DNA from: Roseiarcus sp050010035 | GTDB lineage: Bacteria > Pseudomonadota > Alphaproteobacteria > Rhizobiales > Beijerinckiaceae | Direction of reading: 5' to 3' | NCBI GenBank assembly: GCA_050010035.1 | Contig: JBEKLU010000004.1 | Coordinates: 38,319 to 102,318, forward strand | Length of the DNA: 64,000 bases | Part shown: positions 32,886 through 42,293 of the stretch, in pieces | Numbering within the stretch: the stretch's first letter is position 1 | Layout: each line of letters starts with the position of its first letter | Program-made: the position numbers and the translations under genes | Notes under the pieces: model-generated | The model's input: only the letters and a program-made list of their open reading frames with translations | Told to the model about the DNA's origin: nothing | Databases searched by the model: none

Positions 32886-34331
32886 ATGGACATGTTCATC
32901 GACGGTCAATGGACGCCGGCCCGCTCCGGCGCCCGCCAGAAGGTCACCAACCCCGCGACCGGCGCCATCATCGACACCGTGCCGACGGGCGACGCCGCCG
33001 ACGCGGACATCGCCATCCGCTCCGCCGACCGCGCGTTTCGCCAATGGCGGGTGACGCCGGTCGCCGAGCGGGCGCGCTTGCAGAAGAAGGCGGCCGCGCT
33101 GATGCGCGAGCGGGCGAAGGAGATCGGGCGCGTGCTGACGACCGAGCTCGGCCGTCCGCTCGCCGGCTCGGTCACCGAGATCCAGCGATCCGCCGATCTC
33201 CTCGACGTCTACGCCGAAGAAGGGCTTCGCCTTCATGCGCAAATGCCGTTGACCGGGATCGCGGGCGAAAAGGTGATCGTGACGCGCGAACCGGTCGGCG
33301 TCGTCATCGCGATCACGCCGTTCAATTATCCGATCACGCTGCTGACGTTCAAACTCGGCGCCGCGCTGATCGCCGGCTGCACGGTCGTCGCCAAGCCGGC
33401 CGAGGACACGCCGCTGTCGACCCTGATGCTCGCCGAACTGTTCCACCAGGCGGGCTTTCCCGCCGGTTGCTTCAACGTGGTGACTGGCCGCGGCCGCGCG
33501 ATCGGTATGAACATGATCGAACACCCGGTGCCGCGCAAGGTCGCCTTCACCGGAGGAACGGCCGCGGGCAAGGCCATCGCGGCGGCGGCCGCCGGAACGA
33601 TGAAGCGCGTGACGCTGGAGCTCGGCGGCCAGTGCCCGGCGATCGTCTGCGCCGACGCCGATCTTTCCGTCGCTTGCGCCGCCATCTCGCGTCACGCCTT
33701 CGCCAACTCCGGGCAGTTCTGCTACCGCGTCAACCGCGTCTACGTGCAGCGGCCGGTCTACGAGGCCTTTCTCGACGGGCTGTTGCGCCACGTCGAGAAG
33801 CTCGACGTCGGCGACGGGCTCAACTCGTCATGCGCGCTGGGCCCGCTCGTCAACGAGAAGATCTACCGCAACTGCGAGGCGCAGATCGCCGACGCGCGGC
33901 TGAAGGGCGCGCGCATCGCGATCGGCGGCGAACGGCTCGCCGGCGGCGTCTACGACGGCGGCTGGTTCCTGCCGCCGACGGTGATCGCCGACGCCGATCA
34001 TTCCATGCTGGTCATGACCCAGGAAACGTTCGGCCCGGTTCTCGGCGTCGCGCCGTTCGACGACTGCGCGCAGGCGCTCGAGCGCGCCAACGACACGCCC
34101 TATGGCCTCGCCGGATTCGTCTTCTCCCGCAACCTCGCTGTCGCTTGGACCCTGGCGGATGGGATCGAAGCGGGCTCGGTCTGGGTGAACGACATCCACC
34201 GCTCGAAACACGACGTTCCCTTCGGCGGCATGAAGGAAAGCGGCATAGGGCGGGAAAAAGGGCGATACGGCGTCGAATCCTATCTCGAATACAAGACGAT
34301 CTATCTCTCTTACCAGGCGAGCCTGCCGTGA
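32886..34331 (+). CDS. Aldehyde dehydrogenase (NAD(P)-dependent)
   Basis: The 481-residue protein has the ALDH order: VIAITPFNYPITLLTFKLGAAL, cofactor loop FTGGTAAGKAI, catalytic Glu in LELGGQCPAIV, and catalytic Cys in FANSGQFCYRVNRVYV. The C-terminus DIHRSKHDVPFGGMKESGIGREKGRYGVESYLEYKTI is typical of succinate-semialdehyde or phenylacetaldehyde dehydrogenase-like members. The upstream in-frame TTG at 32865 lacks a ribosome site; the ATG at 32886 has GGAG. The HD gene starts within its stop codon. It may be the last oxidative step of the adjoining phosphotransferase route. Confidence 0.88.
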   Translation: MDMFIDGQWTPARSGARQKVTNPATGAIIDTVPTGDAADADIAIRSADRAFRQWRVTPVAERARLQKKAAALMRERAKEIGRVLTTELGRPLAGSVTEIQRSADLLDVYAEEGLRLHAQMPLTGIAGEKVIVTREPVGVVIAITPFNYPITLLTFKLGAALIAGCTVVAKPAEDTPLSTLMLAELFHQAGFPAGCFNVVTGRGRAIGMNMIEHPVPRKVAFTGGTAAGKAIAAAAAGTMKRVTLELGGQCPAIVCADADLSVACAAISRHAFANSGQFCYRVNRVYVQRPVYEAFLDGLLRHVEKLDVGDGLNSSCALGPLVNEKIYRNCEAQIADARLKGARIAIGGERLAGGVYDGGWFLPPTVIADADHSMLVMTQETFGPVLGVAPFDDCAQALERANDTPYGLAGFVFSRNLAVAWTLADGIEAGSVWVNDIHRSKHDVPFGGMKESGIGREKGRYGVESYLEYKTIYLSYQASLP

Positions 34332-34951
34332 GCGGACTCCTGATCGAACGCGACACGCCCGTCTGGCTCGCGGCGAAGCCGTGGCTCGACGTGCGTTCGA
34401 ACGACGAGCACACGCTGATCTCGTACCGCCTGGCGATCGCGCTGCTGCGCGAGCGCACCGAGGTCGACGAGCGCGTCGTCCTTGCCGCGATCCTGCTGCA
34501 CGACGTCGGCTGGAAGATGTTTCCCGAGGAGCTTCTCGCCCAGGCGGTGGGACCGAAGCCCAAATATCCCGAGTTGCAGCGCGCCCACGAAATCGAGAGC
34601 GTGCGGATCGCGCGCGCCGAGCTGGAGCGCCTGGCCATCCCCGATCTCGACGCGGAGCGCGTCGTCGCCATCATCGACGGCCACGACACCCGGCCGCAGG
34701 CGCTCTCGCCGGAAGACGCGGTGATGAAGGACGCCGACAAGCTCTGGCGTTTCACCCCGCACGGGATAGCGAAGCTCTCGCTCTGGTTCGGCTCTCCGCC
34801 CAAAGAGACGGTGGCGATGCTGGAGAGCTTCGTCCTTCCCAAGCTCGTCACGGCAACCGCCAGAACGATGGCGCAGGCGCTGCTCGCCGACGGCGTCGCG
34901 GCCGCGTGGATGGAGGACACCCTCGGCCTGAGCGGCCGGTCCGGCGTTTGA
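34328..34951 (+). CDS. HD-domain phosphohydrolase
   Basis: The 207-residue protein has an HD domain: NDEHTLISYRLAIALL, AAILLHDVGWKMFPEE (HD pair), HEIESVRIARAEL, IIDGHDTRPQALSPEDAVMKDADKLWRF. These are the metal ligands of the HD superfamily in order, so hydrolysis of a phosphoester is expected. It begins with a GTG that overlaps the aldehyde dehydrogenase stop. Placement after a phosphotransferase operon makes a phospho-intermediate or a nucleotide signal possible substrates, but nothing proves either. Confidence 0.75.
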   Translation: MSGLLIERDTPVWLAAKPWLDVRSNDEHTLISYRLAIALLRERTEVDERVVLAAILLHDVGWKMFPEELLAQAVGPKPKYPELQRAHEIESVRIARAELERLAIPDLDAERVVAIIDGHDTRPQALSPEDAVMKDADKLWRFTPHGIAKLSLWFGSPPKETVAMLESFVLPKLVTATARTMAQALLADGVAAAWMEDTLGLSGRSGV

Positions 34952-34983
34952 AGACCCGGCGCGATCGGCGGCGGCCGTCGTCC

Positions 34984-35448
34984 TCAGTTGAGATCGCGCT
35001 TGAAGCCGATGTGGCTGTCCTTGAAACCGATGCGCTTGTAGAACCGCTGCGCGTCGACGCGCGGCCTGCTGGTCGTCAGCTCGACGCTGGCGCAGCCGCG
35101 CTCGGCGGCGAGCGCGCTCAGATGCGCGATCAGCTTCTCGCCGATGCCGCGCGAGCGCAGGCGCGAGGCGACGCGCACCCCTTCGACGATCGCGCTCTTG
35201 GCGCCCCGCCGGGTGAGATGGGGAATGAAGGTGATCTGCGCCGTCGCGACGATCTCGCCGTTGAGCTCGCCGACCGCGAGAAAATTGGCCCCGTCGGCCA
35301 TGATGGCTTCGAAAGCGTCGACATAGCCCTGCGCCAGCGGCTCGCCGGGGCGTTCGCGATGGCCGTTGATGGGATCGTCGGCCAGCAGGGCGACGATATC
35401 AGGCAGATCGGCGCGGCCAGCGCGGCGAAAAACGATCTCGCGACTCAT
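34984..35448 (-). CDS. GNAT-family N-acetyltransferase
   Basis: The 154-residue GNAT has FRRAGRADLPDIVALLADDPINGHRE at the start, the acetyl-CoA segment VASRLRSRGIGEKLIAHLSALAAERGC and a C-terminal AQRFYKRIGFKDSHIGFKRDLN. The frame extends to 35622 through Arg-rich sequence and a REP palindrome, so the ATG at 35448 is chosen; an in-frame Met at 35463 is possible. It is convergent with the HD gene. The proximity of an acyl-CoA synthetase gene suggests, by analogy only, lysine-acetylation control. Confidence 0.78.
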   Translation of the reverse strand: MSREIVFRRAGRADLPDIVALLADDPINGHRERPGEPLAQGYVDAFEAIMADGANFLAVGELNGEIVATAQITFIPHLTRRGAKSAIVEGVRVASRLRSRGIGEKLIAHLSALAAERGCASVELTTSRPRVDAQRFYKRIGFKDSHIGFKRDLN

Positions 35449-35553
35449 CGGGCGCCCTCGCATGGCGGTCTGTTTGGCGCGCAGGCGCCGGCGGAGCCAG
35501 CGCGCCAAGCGCGCTGCGATTGATCGACGCGCGCCGTCATGTAGCGCGGCGTC

Positions 35554-35669
35554 CCTTCTCCCCGCTTGCGGGGAGAAGGTTAGGATGAGGGGCAGGGTGA
35601 TTAGCCGCAACGTCGCGGCCAACGCCCCGGCCCCTCACCGCTGCCCTCTCCCCGCACGCGGGGAGAGGG
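35554..35669. repeat. Inverted pair of REP-like palindromes, copies 2 and 3
   Basis: Copy 2 has arms CCTTCTCCCCGC (35554-35565) and GCGGGGAGAAGG (35568-35579) with the tail TTAGGATGAGGGGC. Copy 3 has arms CCCTCTCCCCGC (35644-35655) and GCGGGGAGAGGG (35658-35669) with CCCCTCACC before it, so it points the other way. The two form a BIME-like pair in the gap between the acyl-CoA synthetase stop and the GNAT gene. They match copy 1 at 32796. Confidence 0.8.
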
Positions 35670-35696
35670 GGCGCACGCACCTAAATGCAGCACGGG

Positions 35697-37898
35697 CTAG
35701 CGCTTGGCGAGGATGATCCTCGCGTCGACCGCCATGCAGCCGTCGTCGAGCGCCAGGCACGGGTTCAGATCCACCTGTTCGACCTCGGGCTGTTCCTCCA
35801 TGAGGCGGCCGAGGGATACGAGCGTCTCGGCGATGGCGTCGACGTTCATCTTGGCCTTGCCGCGCGCCCCCGCGATCAACTGCGGGGGGAGCGTTTCGTG
35901 GATCAGCTTGCGCGCTTGCTCGAGGCTGAACGGCGCGAGCCGGAAGCCGACGCGCTTGAGCACTTCGACGTAGATCCCCCCCAGGCCGAACATGACCACC
36001 GGGCCGAACAGCTTGTCCCGGATCGCGCCCAGCGCGAGCTCGGTCGTCGAGGGCGCCATCTTCTGAACGAGCACGTTCGGCGCGCCGACGCCGGGCGCCG
36101 CCTTCCTGACGTTCTCGACGAGCCGCGCGTACGACTGTTCCAGAACGCCGTCGGAGCCGACGCCGAGCATCACGCCGCCGATGTCCGATTTGTGCAGGAT
36201 CTCGGCCGACACGACCTTGAGCACGACGGGATAGCCGATCTCGTTGGCGGCCGTCAGCGCGTCCTGGAGCGTTTGCGCCACTCTGAACGGCGGCACGCGG
36301 ACGTCGTATTGCTTGCACACCGCGTAGGCTTCCGGCTCGAGCAGGCTGACGCGACCCTCTCCGGCCGCGGCGGCGATCAACGCTGCGGCGGGCCCGTCGG
36401 CGCGGCCCGACCGTTTCTCGGTCGGCGCCGCCGCCGCTTTTCCCCGCAGCGCCCCATAGGCCGCGAGATTCGCCGCGCCGCGGGCGACGGTGTCCGGATA
36501 GTCGAACGTCGGCAGGCCCGCGTCCTCCAGGCCGCGCCTGAGCTCGCCGGCGAACTCGCCGAACATCAGGACGTTGAGCAGCGGCTTCTTCGCGCCGCCC
36601 TGGGCGTGATAGGCGCTCGCCACTTCCTCGGCGAGCCGCCGCTGGTCATGGAACAAACTGGGACCCAGGATCTGGATGACCGCGTCGACGTTCGGGTCCT
36701 TGAACAGCAGCGTCAGAACGTGGTTGTGGAGAACCTCGGAATTGGTCGCCGTCATGTCGATATAACCGGGGGGATGGCCGATGTTGGCCGCGGCGGGCAG
36801 CAGGCCCCTCAGGCCCGCCTCCGTTTCGCGGCTGAACGGCGCCATCTCGATGTCGGGGAAGGTTGAAATCCCGTCGATGCACAGCGTGCCCGGTCCGCCC
36901 ATGTGGGTCAGCACGGCGAAGCGGTTTCCCCGCGGGACCGGCTGCTTGGAGAATATCCGCAACGTTTCATAGAACTCCGCGACCGTGCCGGCGCGCACCA
37001 GCCCGAACTGCCGGAAGGCCCCGTCGTAGATGGCGTCGGCGCCGGCGATCGCGCCGGTGTGAGAGAGCGCGGCGGTCGAGCCCAACGCGCTTCGGCCACT
37101 TTTCAGCACCACGATCGGCTTCACCGCGGCGACCTCGCGGGCGGCTTCGAAGAAGTCGCGCGGATCGGCCAGGCCTTCCAGATAAATGCCGATGACGCGG
37201 GTGGTCTCGTCGTCCTTGAGGAACCTCAAGAGCTCGGCCATCTGCACGTCGGCCATGTTGCCGACGGAGACGAACTTGTTCAAGCCGACGCGGCCGCCGG
37301 CGCCGGCGGCGAACAGGAAAGCGTTGCCGAAGGCGCCGCTCTGGGTGAGGACGCTGATCCCGCCGCTCGGGTATTCGCCGATGTCGAAGTTGGTGTTGAA
37401 CCCGCTGACGGTGTTCATGACGCCGACGCAGTTGGGGCCGACCATGCGGATGTCGGCGGAACGCAGGGTCTCGACCAGATCGCGTTCGCGCTTGGCGCCC
37501 TCGGGCGTGGCGAGCTCGCCGAAGCCGGCCGACATGCAGACGACCGCGGCGACGTCGTTGAAGCGCCGTTTCCTCTCGACCAGATCCTTGGCGATGGCGA
37601 GGGCCATATCGGAGGAGACCATCAGCAGGCAGGCCTCGATCGGTTCGTCGATGTCGAGGACGCTCCTGAAGCAGGGCAGGCCGAGGATGGCGGGCTCGCG
37701 CGGATTGACCGGGAAGATCTTCCCCTTGTAGCCCATAGCGATCATGTTGCGCAGCGCGGTGTGCCCGGGCTTCTTGGGGTCCGAGGACGCGCCGACCACC
37801 GCGACGCTTCTCGGGCTGAAGAACGCGCTCAAGGCCGAAACGTCTCGCCCCGCGTGGCTGCGGACATCGTCGCGCCGTCCCGGCAACTCACTCGTCAT
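35697..37898 (-). CDS. Acyl-CoA synthetase, NDP-forming (acetate-CoA ligase family)
   Basis: The 733-residue protein fuses both parts of the NDP-forming acyl-CoA synthetase. A CoA-binding domain starts near RSVAVVGASSDPKKPGHTALRNM, the phospho-His region reads SGRSALGSTAALSHTGAIAGADAIYD, and a C-terminal ATP-grasp domain has PVVLKVVSAEILHKSDIGGVMLGV. The His of LSHTGA is at the catalytic position. It would make a CoA thioester from a free acid with ADP and phosphate as products. It lies 28 bases after the tandem GNAT gene, as the last gene of the hcr operon. Confidence 0.85.
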   Translation of the reverse strand: MTSELPGRRDDVRSHAGRDVSALSAFFSPRSVAVVGASSDPKKPGHTALRNMIAMGYKGKIFPVNPREPAILGLPCFRSVLDIDEPIEACLLMVSSDMALAIAKDLVERKRRFNDVAAVVCMSAGFGELATPEGAKRERDLVETLRSADIRMVGPNCVGVMNTVSGFNTNFDIGEYPSGGISVLTQSGAFGNAFLFAAGAGGRVGLNKFVSVGNMADVQMAELLRFLKDDETTRVIGIYLEGLADPRDFFEAAREVAAVKPIVVLKSGRSALGSTAALSHTGAIAGADAIYDGAFRQFGLVRAGTVAEFYETLRIFSKQPVPRGNRFAVLTHMGGPGTLCIDGISTFPDIEMAPFSRETEAGLRGLLPAAANIGHPPGYIDMTATNSEVLHNHVLTLLFKDPNVDAVIQILGPSLFHDQRRLAEEVASAYHAQGGAKKPLLNVLMFGEFAGELRRGLEDAGLPTFDYPDTVARGAANLAAYGALRGKAAAAPTEKRSGRADGPAAALIAAAAGEGRVSLLEPEAYAVCKQYDVRVPPFRVAQTLQDALTAANEIGYPVVLKVVSAEILHKSDIGGVMLGVGSDGVLEQSYARLVENVRKAAPGVGAPNVLVQKMAPSTTELALGAIRDKLFGPVVMFGLGGIYVEVLKRVGFRLAPFSLEQARKLIHETLPPQLIAGARGKAKMNVDAIAETLVSLGRLMEEQPEVEQVDLNPCLALDDGCMAVDARIILAKR

Positions 37899-37926
37899 GA
37901 TCTTTCCTTCCCGATCGTGGTGTCCG

Positions 37927-38925
37927 TCAAACTCGGTTCAGGCTCAGCCGCAGGGCGAGCCGACGGTGCGGCCGGAACCCCATCCGATCGAGGAAGCTGA
38001 GCAGGCCGAACCTGTTCCAGCTCACCTCGGTGCGCAGCGTTTCGGCGCGCAGCGCCCCGAGGTTGGCCGTGAGCTGCGCGAGCAGCGCCGTCGCCACCCC
38101 TTCGCGCTCGTGGCGCGGATCGACGCCGATCGCGTCCATCACCGCTTCGGGCTCGGTGGCGCCGAATTCGCCGAGGTCCGCCCGCGCCATGACGAAGCCG
38201 GCGGGATGCCGGTCGATCTCGGCCACCAGCGACATCCGCACCCCGGATTCGTCGAAGACCTCGTCCAGCTTGCGGGCGTAATAGGCGGGCCGCTCCTGAC
38301 CGGTGGCGCGGCGGTCGATCGCCACCAGCGCCGCCAGGTCGTCACGCGTCATCGAGCGCACCCGCAGGTCGCGCGGCGGCGACTGGGCCGCCTCGTCCTG
38401 CGCGGGCGCCTCCTCCGCCTCGCCCCCCGGCACCGGGTCGCTCGCCCCGCGCTCCAGCACGATGCGCGGCGCCAGGACGAAGCCGGTGCGCGAGAAGAAG
38501 CCGATCAGCCGGTGGTCCGTCCAATCGACCTGGGTCGCGAGTTCGTCGATCCCGCGGGCGCGCAGATCGGCGGCCAGGCGGTCGAGCAGCGCGCGGCCCA
38601 CGCCGTGTCGGCCGGAGACCCCGAGATCGACGCCGATCGCGTCGAGCGAGGCCTCGCGCGTCGTGGCGCCGAACTCCCCTTCCTCGATGCGCGCGAAGAC
38701 GAAGCCGGCGAAGCGGCCGGCGCGCTCGGCGGCGAGCCCGACTAAGGCGTTGGGATCGCGCGTCGCATGATCGAGCCGACGAGTGAAAAAGCCGCGCCGG
38801 CTGCGTCCCGACAGGTCCTGATCGACCGCGACGACGGCGTCGAGGTCCGCGCGTTCGAGCGGACGGATGCGCGCCGGGTCAGCCTGCGCGGCGGCGACGT
38901 CGCTTCCGATTGGGATGTCGGTCAT
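37927..38925 (-). CDS. Tandem GNAT acetyltransferase
   Basis: Two GNAT domains make up this 332-residue protein. The first (residues 20-160) has IRPLERADLDAVVAVDQDLSGRSRRGFFTRRL and SGRHGVGRALLDRLAADLRARG; the second (residues 187-332) has VRSMTRDDLAALVAIDRRATGQERPAYYARKL and HEREGVATALLAQLTANLGA. They resemble each other and the single-domain GNAT at 43251, suggesting duplication within this locus. A Glu/Pro/Ala-rich linker joins them. A good GGGGAGG site precedes the ATG. It lies between hcrB and the acyl-CoA synthetase gene, so control of CoA ligases by acetylation is a plausible role. Confidence 0.8.
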   Translation of the reverse strand: MTDIPIGSDVAAAQADPARIRPLERADLDAVVAVDQDLSGRSRRGFFTRRLDHATRDPNALVGLAAERAGRFAGFVFARIEEGEFGATTREASLDAIGVDLGVSGRHGVGRALLDRLAADLRARGIDELATQVDWTDHRLIGFFSRTGFVLAPRIVLERGASDPVPGGEAEEAPAQDEAAQSPPRDLRVRSMTRDDLAALVAIDRRATGQERPAYYARKLDEVFDESGVRMSLVAEIDRHPAGFVMARADLGEFGATEPEAVMDAIGVDPRHEREGVATALLAQLTANLGALRAETLRTEVSWNRFGLLSFLDRMGFRPHRRLALRLSLNRV

Positions 38926-39003
38926 CTCACCTCCCCTTGCCGTCGGCGGCCTGTCGCGCTCGGCGCGACGCCGCGTGTTCCATCGCGAACCTGCCGCCCG
39001 CCG

Positions 39004-39978
39004 TCATCCTCTATCCCAAAGCGTATCCACCAGCCGTCGGGCCATCGCTTGCATCGCTCGGCGTCGATAGGTGGCCCCGATCACCGTGGTGCGCAGCACG
39101 TTGGCCGTCTTGCGCAGGTTCTTGGCGAGGATCGCGGCGGCCGCGCCGTCCCAGGCCCGCCCCGCCAACTCGCCGGTGGGAATAGCGAGCGGCGCCGAGT
39201 TGGTCCCGGTGATCGCAATGCTGAGGAAGCCGATGACGCCGCCGTCGCGCCTCAGCGCCGCCGCCACCCCGGCCAGCGGAAAATCGATGGCGTCGCGGAT
39301 GCGCGCCTTGGCGTAGGCGGCGCGCCGGCCGTCCGGCGGCGGCAGAACGACCGCCGCCAGCGCTTCGCCGGCCCCGAGAGTCAAGTGGGCGCCGCCGTCC
39401 TCGCGGTAGAGCTCGGCCACGTTGACGCGGCGGACGCCGTCCGGCCCGGCCACCTCCGCCTCGGCGTCGAGCACCATCAGCGCCGGCGCGACGTCGCCGT
39501 GATAGGTGGCGTAGCAGCGGTCGCTCTTGGGCACCACATGGCATTTGTCGCCCAGGCGCTTCAGGCAGTGGTCGTTGGCCTCGCGCCACCATGCGCTCTG
39601 GTTGTAGAAGATGCAGCGTGTGTCCTGGCACAGATTGCCGCCCAGAGTCGCGGCCGCCCGATGGGTGGGGCCGGCGACCGCCAGCGCCGCCTCGGCCACG
39701 ACCGGATAGGAGGCGAGGACTTCCGCGTGGCGGGCGAGCGCGGCCAGCGTCACGCCGGCGCCCAGCCGCAGCCGATCCCCGTCGTGGCGGATGACCGCGA
39801 AATCCGCGACGGCGGTCAGGTCGATCAGGTCGGACGGCTCGCCGAGGCCGCGGCGCAGATTGACCAGGAGATCGGTGCCGCCGGCCAGGAAGCGCGTCCC
39901 TTCCGAGGCGGCCTTGAGCCGCACCGCCTCCTCCAGGGTGGCCGGGCGGTGACAGCGGAAATCCGGCATCAGGTTCAT
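39004..39978 (-). CDS. hcrB: 4-Hydroxybenzoyl-CoA reductase, beta (FAD) subunit
   Basis: The 324-residue FAD subunit of the xanthine-oxidase family has the FAD motifs FLAGGTDLLVNLRRG and ATLGGNLCQDTRC. Its decisive mark is a Cys-rich insertion between about residues 113 and 155 (Cys in LCQDTRC, DHC, DKC, DRC). This carries the extra 4Fe-4S cluster found in 4-hydroxybenzoyl-CoA reductase and absent from ordinary CoxM-type subunits. The length equals that of Thauera HcrB. The start overlaps the hcrA stop (ATGA). Confidence 0.9.
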   Translation of the reverse strand: MNLMPDFRCHRPATLEEAVRLKAASEGTRFLAGGTDLLVNLRRGLGEPSDLIDLTAVADFAVIRHDGDRLRLGAGVTLAALARHAEVLASYPVVAEAALAVAGPTHRAAATLGGNLCQDTRCIFYNQSAWWREANDHCLKRLGDKCHVVPKSDRCYATYHGDVAPALMVLDAEAEVAGPDGVRRVNVAELYREDGGAHLTLGAGEALAAVVLPPPDGRRAAYAKARIRDAIDFPLAGVAAALRRDGGVIGFLSIAITGTNSAPLAIPTGELAGRAWDGAAAAILAKNLRKTANVLRTTVIGATYRRRAMQAMARRLVDTLWDRG

Positions 39979-42293
39979 GGCCGGGCTCCTTGCCTGGCGT
40001 CCAGCAACTCGGCGATGCGGTCGGGGGTCAGCGGCAGGGCGTTGGGGCGAACGCCCGTCGCCTCGTGGACCGCGTCCATCACCGCCGGCAGGAAGCCGGC
40101 CAGCATGCCTTCGCTGGCCTCCTTGGCGCCGAACGGGCCGTTGGGGTCGATGCTTTCGACGATGAACACCTCGATGTCGGGGCTTTCCGCCATCGTCGGC
40201 ACGCGGTAGTCGAGGATGTTGGCGTGCATCATGCGGCCTTGGTCGAAGCGGGTTTCCTCCGACAGCGCCTGGCCCATCCCCATCCACACCCCGCCCTGGA
40301 TCTGGCCTTCCACCGCCAGCGGATTGATGGCGCGCCCGACGTCCACCGCCACCCACACCTTGTGCGCGGTGACCTTGCCGGTGACCTCGTCGACCGAGCA
40401 TTCGACCACCTGGGCGGCGTAGCAGAAGCCCATGGTGGCGCCGATGGCGCTGCCCCTGACCTTCTTGTCGCCCATGAATTCCGGCGGGCTGGTGAAGGCG
40501 CCCTTCACCGTGATCGGGCCGGCGCCGATGAGCGCCGCCTTGACCACCTCGGAGAACGGCAGGCCGGGATCCTGGCCGGCGACCCGAAAGATCTCGCCCT
40601 CGCATTCGACGCTCTCGGGATCGGCGTCGAGCTTCTTGGCCGCCGCGGCGATGAGGATGCGCTTCAGTTCGCTGGCGGCCGCGATAGCGGCGTTGCCGAC
40701 CATGAAAGTGACCCGTGAGGAATAGGAGCCGTTGTCCTTCGGGGTGAGCGCGCTGTCGGCGGAAATCACCCTGAGGCGCTTCCAGTCCACCCCCAGCACC
40801 TCGGCCGTCATCTGCGCCACCATGGTGTTGGAGCCCTGGCCGATGTCGGCGGCGCCGGTCAGCACGGTTACGGCGCCGTCGAAATCCACCCTGAGGTTGA
40901 CGGCGGCGTGCGGCTCGCCGGTCCAGTGCTTGGGCGTCGTGGTGCCGGAAACGAAGTGCGAGCAGGCCAGGCCCAGGCCGCGGCCCTTCGGCATCTTGCC
41001 GCGCCGTTCGGCCCAACCCGAGGCCTTCATCACCTTGTCGAGGCACTCGGGCAGGCCGTAGCTCATCACCTTCTGGGCGTAGGCGGTCGTATAGGGGATC
41101 GCGGTCAGCAGGTTGATCCGGCGGACCGCGAAGGGGTCGAGGCCGAGTTCGGCGGCCATTTCGTTCATCAGCGCCTCGAACGCGGTGCGCGAGTCGACCG
41201 TGCCGTGGCCGCGCTGCGCGCCGCACGCCGGGGTGTTGGTGTAGACCCGCCAGGCGTCGTGCTTGATCGCCGGGAGGTCGTAGATGCCGTGCAGCAGCGC
41301 GCCGGTGTAGAGGATGCTGATGATGCCGTAACTGGCGTAGGCGCCGCCGCGCTGCGTCGCCTGCAGGTGGCAGGCGGTCAGTTTGCCGGCCTTGGTCATG
41401 CCCAGCTTGATCGTGATGTCGGTCTCGGGTCGACCGCGATGGGCGAGGAAGGTTTCTTCGCGCGTTTGCAGCAGCCGCACCGCGCCGCCCGCTTTGCGGG
41501 CCAGCAGGGCGGCGATGATCTCGAAGTTGAGGCACTCGGTGCGCGCGCCGAAGCCGCCGCCGGTGAACGGCTTGACCACCCGGATGTGCGCCTCCTCCAT
41601 CCCCAGGCATTTGGCGACGTTGAGGAGAACGTAATAGGGAACCTGGGTGGTGGTGTGCAGGGTGAGGTGGCCGCGTTCGGGGTCGTATTCGGCGAGCGTG
41701 GCGTTGGGCTCTATATGGACGTGGTTGACCTCGGCGAAATGGTAGGTCTTCTCGCGCACCAGATCGGCCGCCTCGAACCCGGCCGCGGCGTCGCCGAACT
41801 CGTTATGGACCTCGCGCAGGACGTTGTTGGGCTTTTCGGCGTGGATAGGCTCGGCGCCGGGCGCCATCGCCTTGCGGGCGTCGAAATAGGCCGGCAGCTT
41901 TTCGTATTCGACGCGGATCAGCTTGATCGCCTTGGCCGCGGTGGCCTCGTCGATCGCCGCGACGGCCGCCACCGGGTCGCCGCAATAACGCACCTTTTCG
42001 CGGGCGAGCGGAAATTCGTTCTCGGAGATCGGCAGCACGCCGAACGGCGTCTTGCAGTCGGCGCCGGTGCACACCGCCGCCACGCCCTCGAGCGCCTCGG
42101 CCGCCGACGCGTCGATGGACAGGATGCGGGCGTGCGGCAGCGGCGAACGCAACAACCGGCCGACGAGCGCGCCGGGCGCGAGCAGATCGGCGGTGAATTT
42201 GGCTCTGCCGGTGACTTTGTCGACGCCGTCGATCAGCGGCGTGCGCACGCCCACCGAACCGACGCCTCTCTTCTTGAGCGTGTGGATGCTCAT
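39975..42293 (-). CDS. hcrA: 4-Hydroxybenzoyl-CoA reductase, alpha (molybdenum) subunit
   Basis: The 772-residue subunit binds the molybdopterin cofactor. Family motifs include DKVTGRAKFTADL, KPFTGGGFGARTECLNFEI, TPACGAQRGHGTVDSR, DIGQGSNTMVAQM and DVGRAINPLAVEGQIQGGVWMGMGQAL. The length and the gene order gamma-alpha-beta match hbaBCD of Rhodopseudomonas and fit Thauera HcrA. The enzyme removes the ring hydroxyl of 4-hydroxybenzoyl-CoA to give benzoyl-CoA using low-potential electrons. It overlaps both neighbours by four bases. The frame upstream of 42293 is a shadow of hcrC. Confidence 0.9.
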   Translation of the reverse strand: MSIHTLKKRGVGSVGVRTPLIDGVDKVTGRAKFTADLLAPGALVGRLLRSPLPHARILSIDASAAEALEGVAAVCTGADCKTPFGVLPISENEFPLAREKVRYCGDPVAAVAAIDEATAAKAIKLIRVEYEKLPAYFDARKAMAPGAEPIHAEKPNNVLREVHNEFGDAAAGFEAADLVREKTYHFAEVNHVHIEPNATLAEYDPERGHLTLHTTTQVPYYVLLNVAKCLGMEEAHIRVVKPFTGGGFGARTECLNFEIIAALLARKAGGAVRLLQTREETFLAHRGRPETDITIKLGMTKAGKLTACHLQATQRGGAYASYGIISILYTGALLHGIYDLPAIKHDAWRVYTNTPACGAQRGHGTVDSRTAFEALMNEMAAELGLDPFAVRRINLLTAIPYTTAYAQKVMSYGLPECLDKVMKASGWAERRGKMPKGRGLGLACSHFVSGTTTPKHWTGEPHAAVNLRVDFDGAVTVLTGAADIGQGSNTMVAQMTAEVLGVDWKRLRVISADSALTPKDNGSYSSRVTFMVGNAAIAAASELKRILIAAAAKKLDADPESVECEGEIFRVAGQDPGLPFSEVVKAALIGAGPITVKGAFTSPPEFMGDKKVRGSAIGATMGFCYAAQVVECSVDEVTGKVTAHKVWVAVDVGRAINPLAVEGQIQGGVWMGMGQALSEETRFDQGRMMHANILDYRVPTMAESPDIEVFIVESIDPNGPFGAKEASEGMLAGFLPAVMDAVHEATGVRPNALPLTPDRIAELLDARQGARP

